DNA from: Coffea arabica
Taxonomy: Eukaryota > Streptophyta > Magnoliopsida > Gentianales > Rubiaceae
NCBI RefSeq assembly: GCF_036785885.1
Contig: NC_092323.1
Span: 5,124,501 to 5,188,500 of the forward strand
DNA: 64,000 bases
Direction of reading: 5' to 3'
The notes beneath the pieces are model-generated. The model worked only from the letters and a program-made list of their open reading frames with translations. It made no database searches and had not been told where the DNA came from. The first letter of the stretch is position 1; each line of letters opens with the position of its first letter. Made by a program: the position numbers and the translations under genes. Shown one piece after another: positions 11,586 to 22,572 of the stretch.

Positions 11586-13090
11586 TCCTCTTTCTGGTCC
11601 AATTAAATTCCTTTACAGTGAATTTTTTTTCTTCTAAAAATGACATAAGTTTATAGTCGATTGGGCTCATCACATCCTATTTATCTCGCTATAATATCCT
11701 ATATATGTGTTATTCTGTTGCTTAAATTGGTTTCGCAATAGCTTTTTTTTTTTAAAGAAGAATGACAAAAATGTCAACCACAAAAGTCGATGCATAAATA
11801 AAATCCAGGGGTTGATTTAAAAAAAAAATGGAAACTTGTACGTGTCATTGGAAATTGGATTTTTGTGGTAATACTTGCTTAAAACCAAATTTTCCGCTAA
11901 GTTTCTTATCCAATTCTTTGAGTTGAGTTCGACAAAAAAAAAAAAAAGAAAAGAAAAATCCAACGCAGACCAAGAAAAGATCTCGTGAGCCGTAAAATAA
12001 CTTCACATAAACATGTGCTTCTTTTTCCATTTTTTTTTTTGGAATTTCCTTTGACAAATGAAAACATTCACTTGCCTGATAACTATTCTTGTTTTAGATT
12101 TTTAACTAAGTTGAGTTTGATTTATTTTTGTGTTTCCATTTATTTAGAAAAAGTAGCAATTTTCAAAAAAAAAAAAATTTTGCAACTCAAGCAAACTAAA
12201 GCTGGAGTCTCGTGACCGAGGTTCCACTGAAAAACATTCCACGCGCATCTGCCGCCGATCAAAACAAAAAGTAGAATAAGGGGTGAAATTTCCGAATAAT
12301 ATTTAATCTAAAAAAGATAAAGCAACTCAAAATCCCAGGAGGACGCCGGGACCATGGTCGTCATAAAGCAACTGTTTCGATACCAATCACGAGGTAAAAG
12401 ACAAATCCCTCTCCTCACTCACTCGATTGAGCCCTCCACAAGTCTACCCACCACCACGAACAATTTTTCTCTATTTGACTACCTCCATTTTCTGTCTGTC
12501 TCTCTCAATCACACAAAGCATTAGTGTATTTCTTCAAGAAGTTAAAATACTAAACAAGATCAAATTAGATACTTTAAATATACTCTATTACCTGTTTGGA
12601 TTACTATTTTTTGAATTTTTTTTTGCAAAAATTATATTGTAACAATTTGATATATAAAGTAAATATAATTAAAAAATATATTAATTAACCCATAATTTTT
12701 TTCTTAAAAAAAATGACAATTCAAACAAAATTGAGAACACTTTATATTTTTTTCCAGATATTATTGAGCTCACATAATTGAAGATTCAAAACTTGAATAG
12801 ACTACCGCATTTGATAGTTGTAACATCTTGTACTTAAACTAACAACTAAAAGATTCACTTCTACGAGTATTATGTAAGTGTATCACACGTCTTTAGAAAT
12901 GTTGAAAGTCATCTGATATTATTTTAACATAAGGAGCATTATGATTATGAGTCTCAACTTATCAAAATATTAATTAAAATTATATCAATTTGGTTAACCA
13001 ATGTCAAATAGGCACTTATTAAGAGAAAAAATATAATTAATTTTAAAAATTTTTAAATGTAAGGGTGCAATAATTATATAATCATGTGTA
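11586..13090. other. AT-rich intergenic DNA
   Basis: No gene is visible. The stretch has many homopolymer runs and one diverged Tourist-like copy at about 12591-12730. Open frames here are low complexity. Confidence 0.6.
12591..12730. mobile_element. Diverged Tourist-like MITE copy
   Basis: It starts CCTGTTTGGATTACTATTTT after TTA and ends near GACAATTCAAACAAA. The order of internal motifs (TTGTAACAATTTGATATATAAAG, then AAAAAATATATTAAT) matches the better copies at 21944-22090 and 62480-62624. A matching duplication cannot be read on the right. Confidence 0.45.
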
Positions 13091-14741
13091 TCCTTATACC
13101 ATATAAGAATGAGTTTGGATCAAAAAATGGTTTTGAATTTCAACCGCAAGAGTAGGGATATTTTGGGATTGTGAGATTGTTTTGAGTGTAGTTATAGTAT
13201 TGGGTACTACTTTAGATAGCATGTGTATTATTGTGTTTACTGAAATGTCCTTGTATTCTAAAATATGCAGTGATGATTTGTTCAAAGGTTTGGGTAGTTT
13301 GGGAATGTGAGATTATTTGATCATCTTTTCTACAATGGGTACAACCCATAATAGCTTCTTTATTGGTGTAATTACTTAAATGTCCTTGCAGAGACATTCA
13401 TTTTGGTTTGTATCAATTATTACTGTTACTTTGCTATTATAACTTGAAGAACTTCAAACGTCATTTTCATCTCAATTAAAGCAAGGACAATGTGGTTTAT
13501 TAAGGAATTTATGATTGAACTTTAGTTTCAACTTCAATTCTTCAAATGTCTGTCCCTTCACATTCTTCCGTTATGTTCCTTTCGTCTTCCGATAAATACT
13601 TATTTGTATTGCCATTGTATTCTGGATTTCAATATGGTTATCTGGTGAAGTTATTCTTGGTGGTTCAACTTGAGGTGAGGTTTATTCTTTTTTTTAATGG
13701 TATGATTTGCTTTGTAAAATCGTAATTTCTATTGTTAGCTAAATGCTTTCATTCCAAAATTGGATACTCTGTTAGTGCAATTTAATGTTGATATTATTGT
13801 TTCCCCACAAAGTTGGTTGTTCTATACAATTTAAATGATGTGGTTTTGTTGGAATAGATTTGGAGATACAAAACTTCCTCTTTTGATCTACTTACACAGT
13901 GGAGGCTTTTTGATCAAATCTGCCTTCTCTCTTACATATCACGCGCACCTTAATGTAGTAATTGTAGAAGCTGGTGTTGTAGCAGTTTCAATTAACTATC
14001 GGCTTGCCCCTGAGCATCCTTTGTCTATTGCTTATGAAGATTTTTAGATTGTAGTCAAATGGGTTGCTCCTCGTTCAAATGGCGATGGTCCTGAGGTATG
14101 GCTTAGAGATTATGCTAGCTTTGATAGGGTGTTTTTTGGTGGGGATAGTGCCGGTGGCAATTTAGCACATAACATGGCATTAAGGGTTTGGCTGGAGATA
14201 CTAGACGGTTTCGATCTTGATGTGATTTTTCTCAATTGTCCTTATTTTTTGGGAAAAGATCTAATTAGTATTGAATTAATGAAATTACAGGTAAATGCCT
14301 ATGTTAAGGGCATTTGGCATTATGTTCACCCAAAATCTATGGGGGGTTGATGATCCATTGCTGAATTCTTGGATGGAACCAAACCTTTTGAGATTAGGCT
14401 TTGTCGTTGCTAAAAAAGTTGGCTATTTTCATCAACAGGAATGTTGTGTAGATGCATTTTTAAGTGGATAATCACTTTGTTTATTGCCATTAATCATTTA
14501 GATATTTGTTTAAAGTTTATTTAGTCTTGTTAATAAAAAATTCATATACAAGTGTTTGTTTCAAAATATATGAACTGAGCAAGATAGCATGCATAATTTT
14601 CTTCTCCATCTTCCAATATACATTAGATATTTTGTTACTTCATATTGTTACTCAATGCGCGTGAGTTTTTTGATATTCACTTGAATTATCGTAAAATCTT
14701 CTTTAACCACAGGCACCAAACACATGCGCGCATCGCGCTAG
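13091..14741 (+). mobile_element. Probable non-autonomous Helitron with captured carboxylesterase fragment
   Basis: The right end has GCGCG-CAT-CGCGC, a perfect five-base-pair hairpin, followed at once by TAG and then T, so the terminus reads CTAG|T. A plausible left end reads A|TCCTTATACCATATAAGAA at 13090/13091, similar to the TC-plus-TATA start of plant Helitrons. Helitrons insert between A and T without target duplication, as seen here. Behind the left end is a degenerate direct repeat of about 165 bp (about 13145-13260 and 13305-13400), each unit ending AAATGTCCTTG. The 1651-bp span contains a piece of a host carboxylesterase and no Rep/helicase gene. The right end is better supported than the left. 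Confidence 0.55.
13850..14460 (+). pseudogene. Carboxylesterase (CXE, alpha/beta hydrolase fold-3) fragment
   Basis: Translation gives KLPLLIYLHSGGF, then VSINYRLAPEHPLSIAYEDF, then VFFGGDSAGGNLAHNMALRV, then, after a frame change, DDPLLNSWMEPNLLRLG. These match plant CXE hydrolases: the oxyanion-hole motif HGGGF (here HSGGF), YRLAPEHP, and the nucleophile elbow GDSAGG. A stop follows EDF at 14045-14047, a frameshift lies near 14340-14350, the N-terminus is missing and the catalytic-His region has decayed into AFLSG-stop. It is a broken host gene fragment lying within the probable Helitron, so capture by that element is the simplest explanation. Confidence 0.85.
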
Positions 14742-15388
14742 TTTAAGAAAAAAAAGGAGTTTACGGTAAAACAAAATGGGAAACGGGTTAGAAAAAAGAA
14801 AAAGGGAGGAAAAAAGAGTGCCACTCCTTCTCCTCTCACACAGAACAACAGTGGGAAGCACCCACCAGTCACCACAAGTGTTTCCTTCTTCTGCCGTCTT
14901 TTTCCCCCACTCTCCCTACTCGAAAGCAACAGAGGCCTAACTCCTCGTCACTTTCCCGATACACTCTTTCCTCCATTGCAACCCAACCAGAAGTCTGTCT
15001 CTGTGGTCCCTAGCTTAGGATTTTACCTTCAGCATTTGATCTTGTCCGCTCTACCTCCGGTTCCTATTCCTTAATCCCAGTTCAATTAAGACATATGCTT
15101 GTAGCTCCCTGAATTCCTCTTTCACTTTTATTCTTTTCCACTTCTCCCAGGAATCCCTTCTTTTCTAGTAGCTGCAGGCCAAGATAAGCACTTCTCTTTA
15201 TGCTCCCAAAAAATCCATCCCTTATTTCGTGTTATTTTTTTCTGTAATTTTCGTTTGGACATTTTGTCTTTTTTTGGGTTTCGGGTCTGTGTATATCTTG
15301 ATTTAGCTCCACTTGGGATAAACTTTTCGACATCGCGAATGGTACTTTTAGCGAAAAGCTGTTAAGGGGTAAATCCGGAGGAGGGAAA
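14742..15388 (+). promoter_or_regulatory. Promoter and pyrimidine-rich leader of the XLG gene
   Basis: The region is rich in CT and T runs (for example 14937-15240), as in long plant 5' leaders. It includes several stop codons in frame with the XLG start and no coding potential of its own. The transcription start cannot be fixed from sequence. Confidence 0.5.
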
Positions 15389-18300
15389 ATGTCGCCGGAA
15401 GTGGGGAACATAGTGGTGGAGGAGAGGTTGGAGTTTGCTTTTGCCATGGAATATCACGGCCCACCAATTACTAGCGAGCTTCCGCGGGCGGTGCCCATCA
15501 ATGTCGATCGGATTCCGGTGGCCGCGGTGGTTTCACAGATGCCTTTGCCTGATAAGTTGTCCTTACCAGTAGTTCAGCCAATATTAGCGAATAATTTAAC
15601 TAAAAAGTTTTCCAAAGAGTTGAAATTCCTAGGGTCTGAATCCAATTTCTTACCCATCAATGTTTCGCCAACTTCTGTTATTGCGTTTGAATCGCCAAAT
15701 GGTGCTGTTATTAGGGATGAGTCTCTGAGTAAAGAACTAGCTTCAGGGTCTGAAATTACTGTTTCTCCTAGCTCGGTATATGCATTTGAGGAAAGACGGC
15801 CTGGTAATGATGGCTGCGATTTATCAGGAGAGTTAAGTAGTTCTCTTGATACGCACTATCCCTGCGGTCAATATGAATCAGGAGAGTTGTCTGGTATGGT
15901 TGATAGGTCAAATGGTTTGGGATCTTCCTCCATTAGCCATGATCACTCACGCGAGTTGTTGAACGGGGTGGGGAGTTCCGGGCCATTGGGATTCTCTGGC
16001 AGCTTTGAGAAGTCAAGGGAATTATCAGAAAGCTCCCGTAAAATGATGATTTCTAGAGACTATAAAGGGAGTTTGGACTATAATAATGATTTGAACAAGC
16101 CTGATTGGGCCTCAAATGAGTCGGTAATTAGTGTGGATTACCCGTCTTCTCGGGTATCCTCTCTTAAGGTTGCAGATGGCTGTAATGAACCTGGTTGTGA
16201 TGTGAAACGAGCCCCAGTTGTGACTTTCTGTGATATTGAGTCTGAGGATGAGGACTCTAATGACCGCTTTAGTCGAGCTGGTCCTGAGGTAGTTCGTGCA
16301 AAGAAGGAACCTGCAGTCAGGGTGAGGAAAGGGGCATGTTATAGATGCTTGAAAGGAAATAGGTTTACTGAGAAGGAGGTCTGTACAGTTTGTGATGCTA
16401 AATTTTGCAGTAATTGTGTGCTGAGAGCAATGGGGTCTATGCCAGAAGGAAGAAAGTGCCTTAGTTGCATTGGTTTTCAGATTGATGAGTCAAAGCGAGG
16501 TAATTTGGGAAAGTGCTCTAGAATGCTCAAGCGGTTGCTCAATGACTTGGAGATCCGTCAGATTATGAAAGCTGAGAAACTATGTGAAGTAAATCAGCTG
16601 CCACCAGAGTATGTCTGTGTAAATGGAAGACCTCTTTGTTATGAGGAGCTAATTCTTTTGCAAAGCTGCCCAGCCCCTCCAAAAAAATTAAAACCAGGAA
16701 ATTATTGGTACGACAAAGTATCTGGTCTTTGGGGAAAGGTGATGAAAATTTTTTTAAAGGGAATTTACTGTAGATATTGTTCTTCCCAATTTTGGGCAAC
16801 TTCATTGAGTTTTCTGCTGATTTTAACAGGAAGGGCAGAAGCCTTCTCAAATTATTAGTCCCCATCTGAATGTTGGTGGTCCTATCAAGCCAGATGCTAG
16901 CAATGGAAACACTCAGGTTTATATTAATGGCCGTGAAATCACAAAAGTAGAACTAAGAATGTTGCAGGTGCTTATTCACATCAATTGCTTAAGTCAGTAA
17001 TGAAAATTCTTACAAAATAGCTATTAACTGCCTTGTCTCTGTTGCTACAGTTGGCCGGTGTACAATGTGCAGGAAACCCACATTTTTGGGTGAACGAGGA
17101 TGGTTCTTACCAAGAAGAAGGACAGAAGAATACCAAAGGGTATATCTGGGGCAAGGTGGGAAAAATAGGAAAAGATATGCTTGATTTTGTAAAATTTCTC
17201 TCCAATTGCCTTTCTTCTCTAACTTGTCATGCATTCTCTCACTTGCAAATACACCTGTTCAGCACACAAATCGATTTTGGATATTAAGTCAACACATTTT
17301 TTCCCCTCAACTTTCTTTTTCTGCGTCCTCTTTATTCAGGCTGGAACAAAGCTGGTTTGTGCTGTTCTCTCTCTTCCAGTTCCTTCAAAATCCTCTTGTG
17401 CTTCTGGAGATCAATTCAGTAATATTGTCAGTCATACAGCACCTGACTACCTTGAGCAGAGGGCACTCCAAAAGTTTCTTTTAATTGGATATAGCGGATC
17501 TGGAACAAGCACCATATTTAAGCAGGTGATTTTGCTATCCACTGCACTAGTTCGTGAACGTTTTGCTCTTATGTCTGTAATCAATTCTGTTGCTTAGGCA
17601 AGAGTTTAACTGATTCCTTTCTTTGTGGTGCGTTATATCTATTTCTTGCAGTCTTTTGCTTTGACAGACAAATTAGCTGTCCTTTTGTTGAGGAATAACC
17701 ATCATCCTGCTTTTGACAATTTCAATATTTTGTGTATGGAATAATGATTTTGAAATATCAAATAGTTTGTTGAGTAGCAATGGCTCCTTTTTGGTCCATG
17801 GTGATGGAGAACTTTATATATTTATATGGCCTTGTAACATTACCGGAGCTAAATTCTGTCTGCTTCTAAAGACACAAAGAACTCAAAGCTTCATAGACTT
17901 TGAAGTAGATAATTATGTCCTGCTTTTCTAGTCATGCTTTAAATACGTATTTCAAGTATAGAATTCTTCTGTAGGGTAAAAGATAACAAACTGTTAATAA
18001 CTTCATGTGATAAAACACTATAACATGCCTATATAATTGTGGTGGTTCCACTAAGGAATTTCTAACAAGCTATATGATAGTTGTCTTGCTGATGCTGGTT
18101 CAGACTATAGGAGTTCCGTCTTTATTCTGCAGCCATAGCCTATTGCCTCTTTTCTTTTGCTTTTATTTTTTGCTTTCTTTTTTCTCTTTTAAGCAGATAT
18201 GAGACAACTCTGCAAATTATGTATGTACATAATGCTTATAACCTTTTTCTTGTTGGTGCTGTTTGTGTGTGTCTCAACATTTTGTTGTTTATTCTTTAGG

Positions 18301-21300
18301 TGTCTCTTTCTTGTGCTATTGGATATGTCTAAAAAATTCTTGTAAATTGCTGTATTAGGCCAAAATACTTTACAAAGACGTCCCTTTCTCAGAGGATGAG
18401 CGTGAGAACATTAAACTATTGATCCAGAGCAATGTGTATAGATACCTTGGTATACTTCTCGAGGGGCGCGAGCGTTTTGAAGAGGAGAATTTGAACGATT
18501 TAAGGGTAAATCAGCCTTCGAGTGAAGATGAGCTCATAGGTATGATATAGTTGTTTTATATTGTAGATTTCCTTTGACTTGAGTACAGCCATGCACCATG
18601 ACGTTCTTAGTATGGCTGGAATGGATCAACAATTTGTTCAAGTTATTCAATTATGCATCAAAATTTATTATTTGAGTGAAAGGATGCATGGTACCTATCA
18701 AAGAAATGATTAACAGTAAGAAAAAGATTAGTGGATGCTCTAGTTTTTTCTATTTAGATGGCTGCATTTATTTCCAATGGGGCACTAAGCATCCAGGTGG
18801 TTCTTTCATTTGCCTCCCTGATTATTTCACTCTGAAGTTATGAGTGTAGCTTATTCTCTTTTGTAATATTAGCTATGTCAGAAAGGATCTTCCACAAGGC
18901 CACTTCATGAAGTTTATAGGGCTTAAAATAGCTGCCCTGTGTTTCAATTTGAAAGTTTTGGAGTACCAGAGGACAAAGAAGTCTAAAGATTTAACAAGTG
19001 ACAGTCTGGCGGGTCCCATTTGTCCTCCTTTGACCATATCCTACACATAGTGCTGCATGGAAACTGTATTTGTATTTCTGTGTTAATGAGACAGTCATTT
19101 AATTGTTTGGAACTTTTTTTACCATATCATAGGTATAATAAACCAGTCATTGACAATTCAAAAAAGAAGTTGAGGTTTAAACTTGCATAACAATGGAGTC
19201 CTGCAATGAAGACCAGTTTAAACACTTTAAAAACCTTTAAAGGAGATATACCTTCATTCTTCTGATACTTGGATTGGTTTTGAAGGATTGCTGTATTGTT
19301 GCATGCTTGCAACACCATTGAATTGACCAATTCTGATTTTCGGTATGAGTAATATCTTAAGTTGGAATTCTTCTGGCTAATTACAGGGCGTACTGATGGT
19401 GGAGAGGAACAAACCATCTATTCCATTTGTCGAAGGCTGAAAGCTTTCTCTGATTGGCTTCTCAAAGTTATGGTGTCAGGTAATCTTGAAGCTGTTTTCC
19501 CTGCTTCTATTCGGGAATATGCCCCTCTGATTGAGGAAATGTGGAGCAGCTCAGCCATTCAGGGAGCCTATAAGCGGAGGTCTGAGCTGGAAATGCTACC
19601 AAGTGTTGCTGGTTATTTTTTAGAGCGGGTAAGATGGTGCCTCCCTAGGTGTTTAATTTTTGTCAGGAAAGACTTCTTTCTCAGTTTTGACTAGATATAC
19701 GCGTGGAGTTTACTTTTGATTGAAACATAATGATTAGCAAACCTTTTTCCCATAGTCTTGATCCAGACTTGGATTGCATCTTCTGAAGAAGTTTATGTTA
19801 TGCTACTTCAGATTGGTTGATGAGATTGCATAGTCTTTTAGTGATTGCATGTTTGGGCTTTTGGGTTTGCTTGATTTATTCTGAAGTACCTAAACAAGCA
19901 TTTACCATCACTTGTCTTAGACTAATGTGTGATTAGGGAAGTTCTAAGTGTTATAGCTTTAATGGTTTCAGTATTTGGACTAAGTAACATATGGATTAAT
20001 GGATGTGTCTCTTTACATGTCGGTCTAATTTGATTGTTCCTGTCTGCTTTAGATGGTTGACATACTGAGATTCGATTATGAACCAACTGACGTGGATATC
20101 CTTTATGCCGAGGGTGTTACTTCATCCAATGGGGTTGCTTGTGTGGATTTCTTATTCCCCGAACCAGCATATGAAGAAAACTTTAACAGCAGTGATCAGC
20201 ATGATTCTCTGCTCAGGTAACTCTTCATGCTTCTTCATTTTAATTTACTTTTAACTGCTCAGAGTTATGTCTGATAAAATTGCTCTTTCGTGTCTTGGTC
20301 CATATCCAATATTTCTTGTTCATGCAATTGGTGAAAGTCATAGGCTTAGTTTGCAAAATGTTTATTCTTTTAGTGAATTGCAACAATTGACTCTTAGTGT
20401 TAATATGATTTAGGAGGGAAAAAGACCAAAACAAATAGAGAGTTTTATAATGTATAGCAGAATTGCTCGAGCAATCATCATTCCTTGGATGATCACAGAA
20501 AAAGCATTGTTGGCATGTATTCCATTAGGAACCTTTGCTTGTCTTGTGGTCCCATTTCATTATTTGTCAGCAAAAAAAAAAAAATGTTTTGCATAGGGCA
20601 GTTATTGTATCAGATTATCAATGTTCCAATTCTAATACAGGACATGATGTGTTGTTAATCTATCCCTGGTGATGGTGCAAAAAGAATGGGTATTCAATCA
20701 AAGATCCAAAAGTCTGGAAGACAATGCTGCAGTCTAAATTGATGATTCCTGCTGCATTATTTTCGGGCTTGTTATTAATTTTGAACTTCATCATTGTTCT
20801 GGTAATCAAAGGGTGACATTCTTCTTTTGCAGGTTCCAGCTTATCAGAGTGCAGTCAAGAGGATTTGGAGAAAACTGCAAGTGGCTGGAGATGTTTGAAG
20901 ATGTTCGAATTGTCATATTCGCTGTGGCCTTAAGTGACTATGATCAGTTTGCCGTTGATGAAAAAAGAAGCTTGGTGAACAAGATGATGTTGAGCAGAAA
21001 GTTCTTTGAGAGCATTGTTTCTCATCCAACTTTTGATCAGATGGACTTTCTTCTATTGCTTAACAAATATGATTTGTTCGAGGAAAAGATAGAACGGATT
21101 TCTCTAACCAAATGTGAATGGTTTGATGATTTTCATCCAGTAACGAGTCGTAATCGTGCCAACAGTTCTAACAGCAGTGTCAACCATGCACCCTCCTTGG
21201 GACAGCTGGGTTTCCATTACATTGCTGTCAAATTCAAGAGGTTGTTTTCTTCTCTCACCGATCGAAAGTTGTATGTTTCATTGGTGAATGGTTTGGAGCC

Positions 21301-21424
21301 AAATAGCGTAGATCAATCACTCATGTTTGCAAGGGAGATTGTCAAGTGGGATGACGAGAGGCCAAATTTTAGCGCCAGTGAGTATTCAGTTTATAGCACT
21401 GAGGCAAGTTCTTTCTCTCATTGA
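15389..21424 (+). CDS. XLG1: Extra-large G protein alpha-like subunit (XLG1-like)
   Basis: XLGs are plant non-canonical G-alpha subunits that pair with G-beta-gamma in immunity and development, often at the membrane and nucleus. Eight exons join in phase: 15389-16738, 16830-16967, 17051-17155, 17340-17525, 18359-18539, 19387-19628, 20053-20216 and 20833-21424, giving about 985 residues. The N-terminal half begins with the family signature [29 protein letters not shown] cysteine-rich motif at about 316-360 ([23 protein letters not shown]) follows an acidic patch (ESEDEDSND). The G-alpha half has a P-loop GYSGSGTST near 581-589, without the usual lysine, and NKYD as the guanine-specificity motif. 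Exon count and motif order fit XLG; XLG1 rather than XLG3 is supported mainly by the neighbouring RUS4-like gene. The N-terminal region is longer than I recall for Arabidopsis XLG1. Confidence 0.92.
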
Positions 21425-22572
21425 TACCAGGTGAGGCTTTAGATGGCTTTTGTAGCCGAGATACGTCAATATACAGCACCACTGTACAGAAACAGCACCA
21501 CTGTATAAAACAAGATAATCATAGTTCTAATGGTCAGACGTCTGGAATTTGGTAGTGTTGTGAGTTGTTGCCGCCGGCTACTGGGCTGGCATGACATTAT
21601 TGTGGACTGAATCACACCGAGTTGGATGCCAATACACTGCTGGTTATGCTTTAACACGTTCTCGAAGTGATTTGGTTTTCTTCTGATATCACTGCTACTT
21701 TGACATAGTTGCTGCGAGCTTTGACACGAATGGAAGAAAGAAAAATACCAGTTCTCGTCCTTGCAAATTCATTCAACAGTTCGAAATGAAGATCTATGAT
21801 GATGGTGATATTTGTAAAATGTAATTTTTCCAATGTTTATGCTCTACTTTCCATCCAGCCAGAGCGTGTAAATTGTACATTAAAAGTGTGGAAGGAATCG
21901 CTCTAATCTATCTTTGAGTAGTATTTAGTAAGAGGAAATATTAGGCCTTGCTTGGATTGCTTGTTTCCGTCGGTAAATATTGTCGTTTTCTGTGATTACA
22001 TTTTCCTATCATCTTTTTCTCTCACATATATCAAATCGTTACAGTAATTTTTTCATGAAAAATGACGAAAAATGCAATCCAAACACAATCTTAGATTTGC
22101 ACTTTCATCGTTGCTTTTATTTCATTGCATGGTCTAACAAATGAAAATTATATGATTAAAATGACAGTGGGAGCATGAATAATAAAATATTATTGCAAAT
22201 AGCACTTCTCATTAGTAATAAGTAATAACTAATAACTAATAAAGGTGCTTATTAAACACTAAGTCGATCTCGGCGGAAATAGGAAAATTCTCTACCTGAT
22301 GCTTGGGCCCCTGTTATCACATCTAGAAAGAACTGAGAATGAAACTTATAGAGCAACAGAAATGCACGTTACAGCGGCGGCTGGGTGTATGTTTAGTGGG
22401 ACATCCCATTCCCAGTCCGCCTGCCTTCTTCGTCGTACAGTAAATTCCCCGCAATTAGGCCAAGGCGAAGGCAGAAAAGCTCCATCTTCAGCTACTAGAG
22501 AAATCAGAACGCGCACGAGAATCCAGTTCTTCCTATCTCCCTTTCTATTGTTTTCATTTTAGAGGTTTTCTC
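21425..22572. other. Gap between XLG and RUS4-like genes
   Basis: Holds the XLG 3' UTR, one intact Tourist-like MITE, a short array of AATAACTA units near 22205-22240, and the RUS4 promoter and leader. Both genes run in the same direction 1.15 kb apart. No further gene is seen. Confidence 0.6.
21944..22090. mobile_element. Tourist-like MITE (PIF/Harbinger)
   Basis: 147 bp. The ends read GGCCTTGCTTGGATTGC and, inverted, GATTGTGTTTGGATTGC. A TTA duplication flanks it (21941-21943 and 22091-22093). It lies just after the XLG gene and is the clearest TTA example of a family also seen at 62480-62624. Confidence 0.75.
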
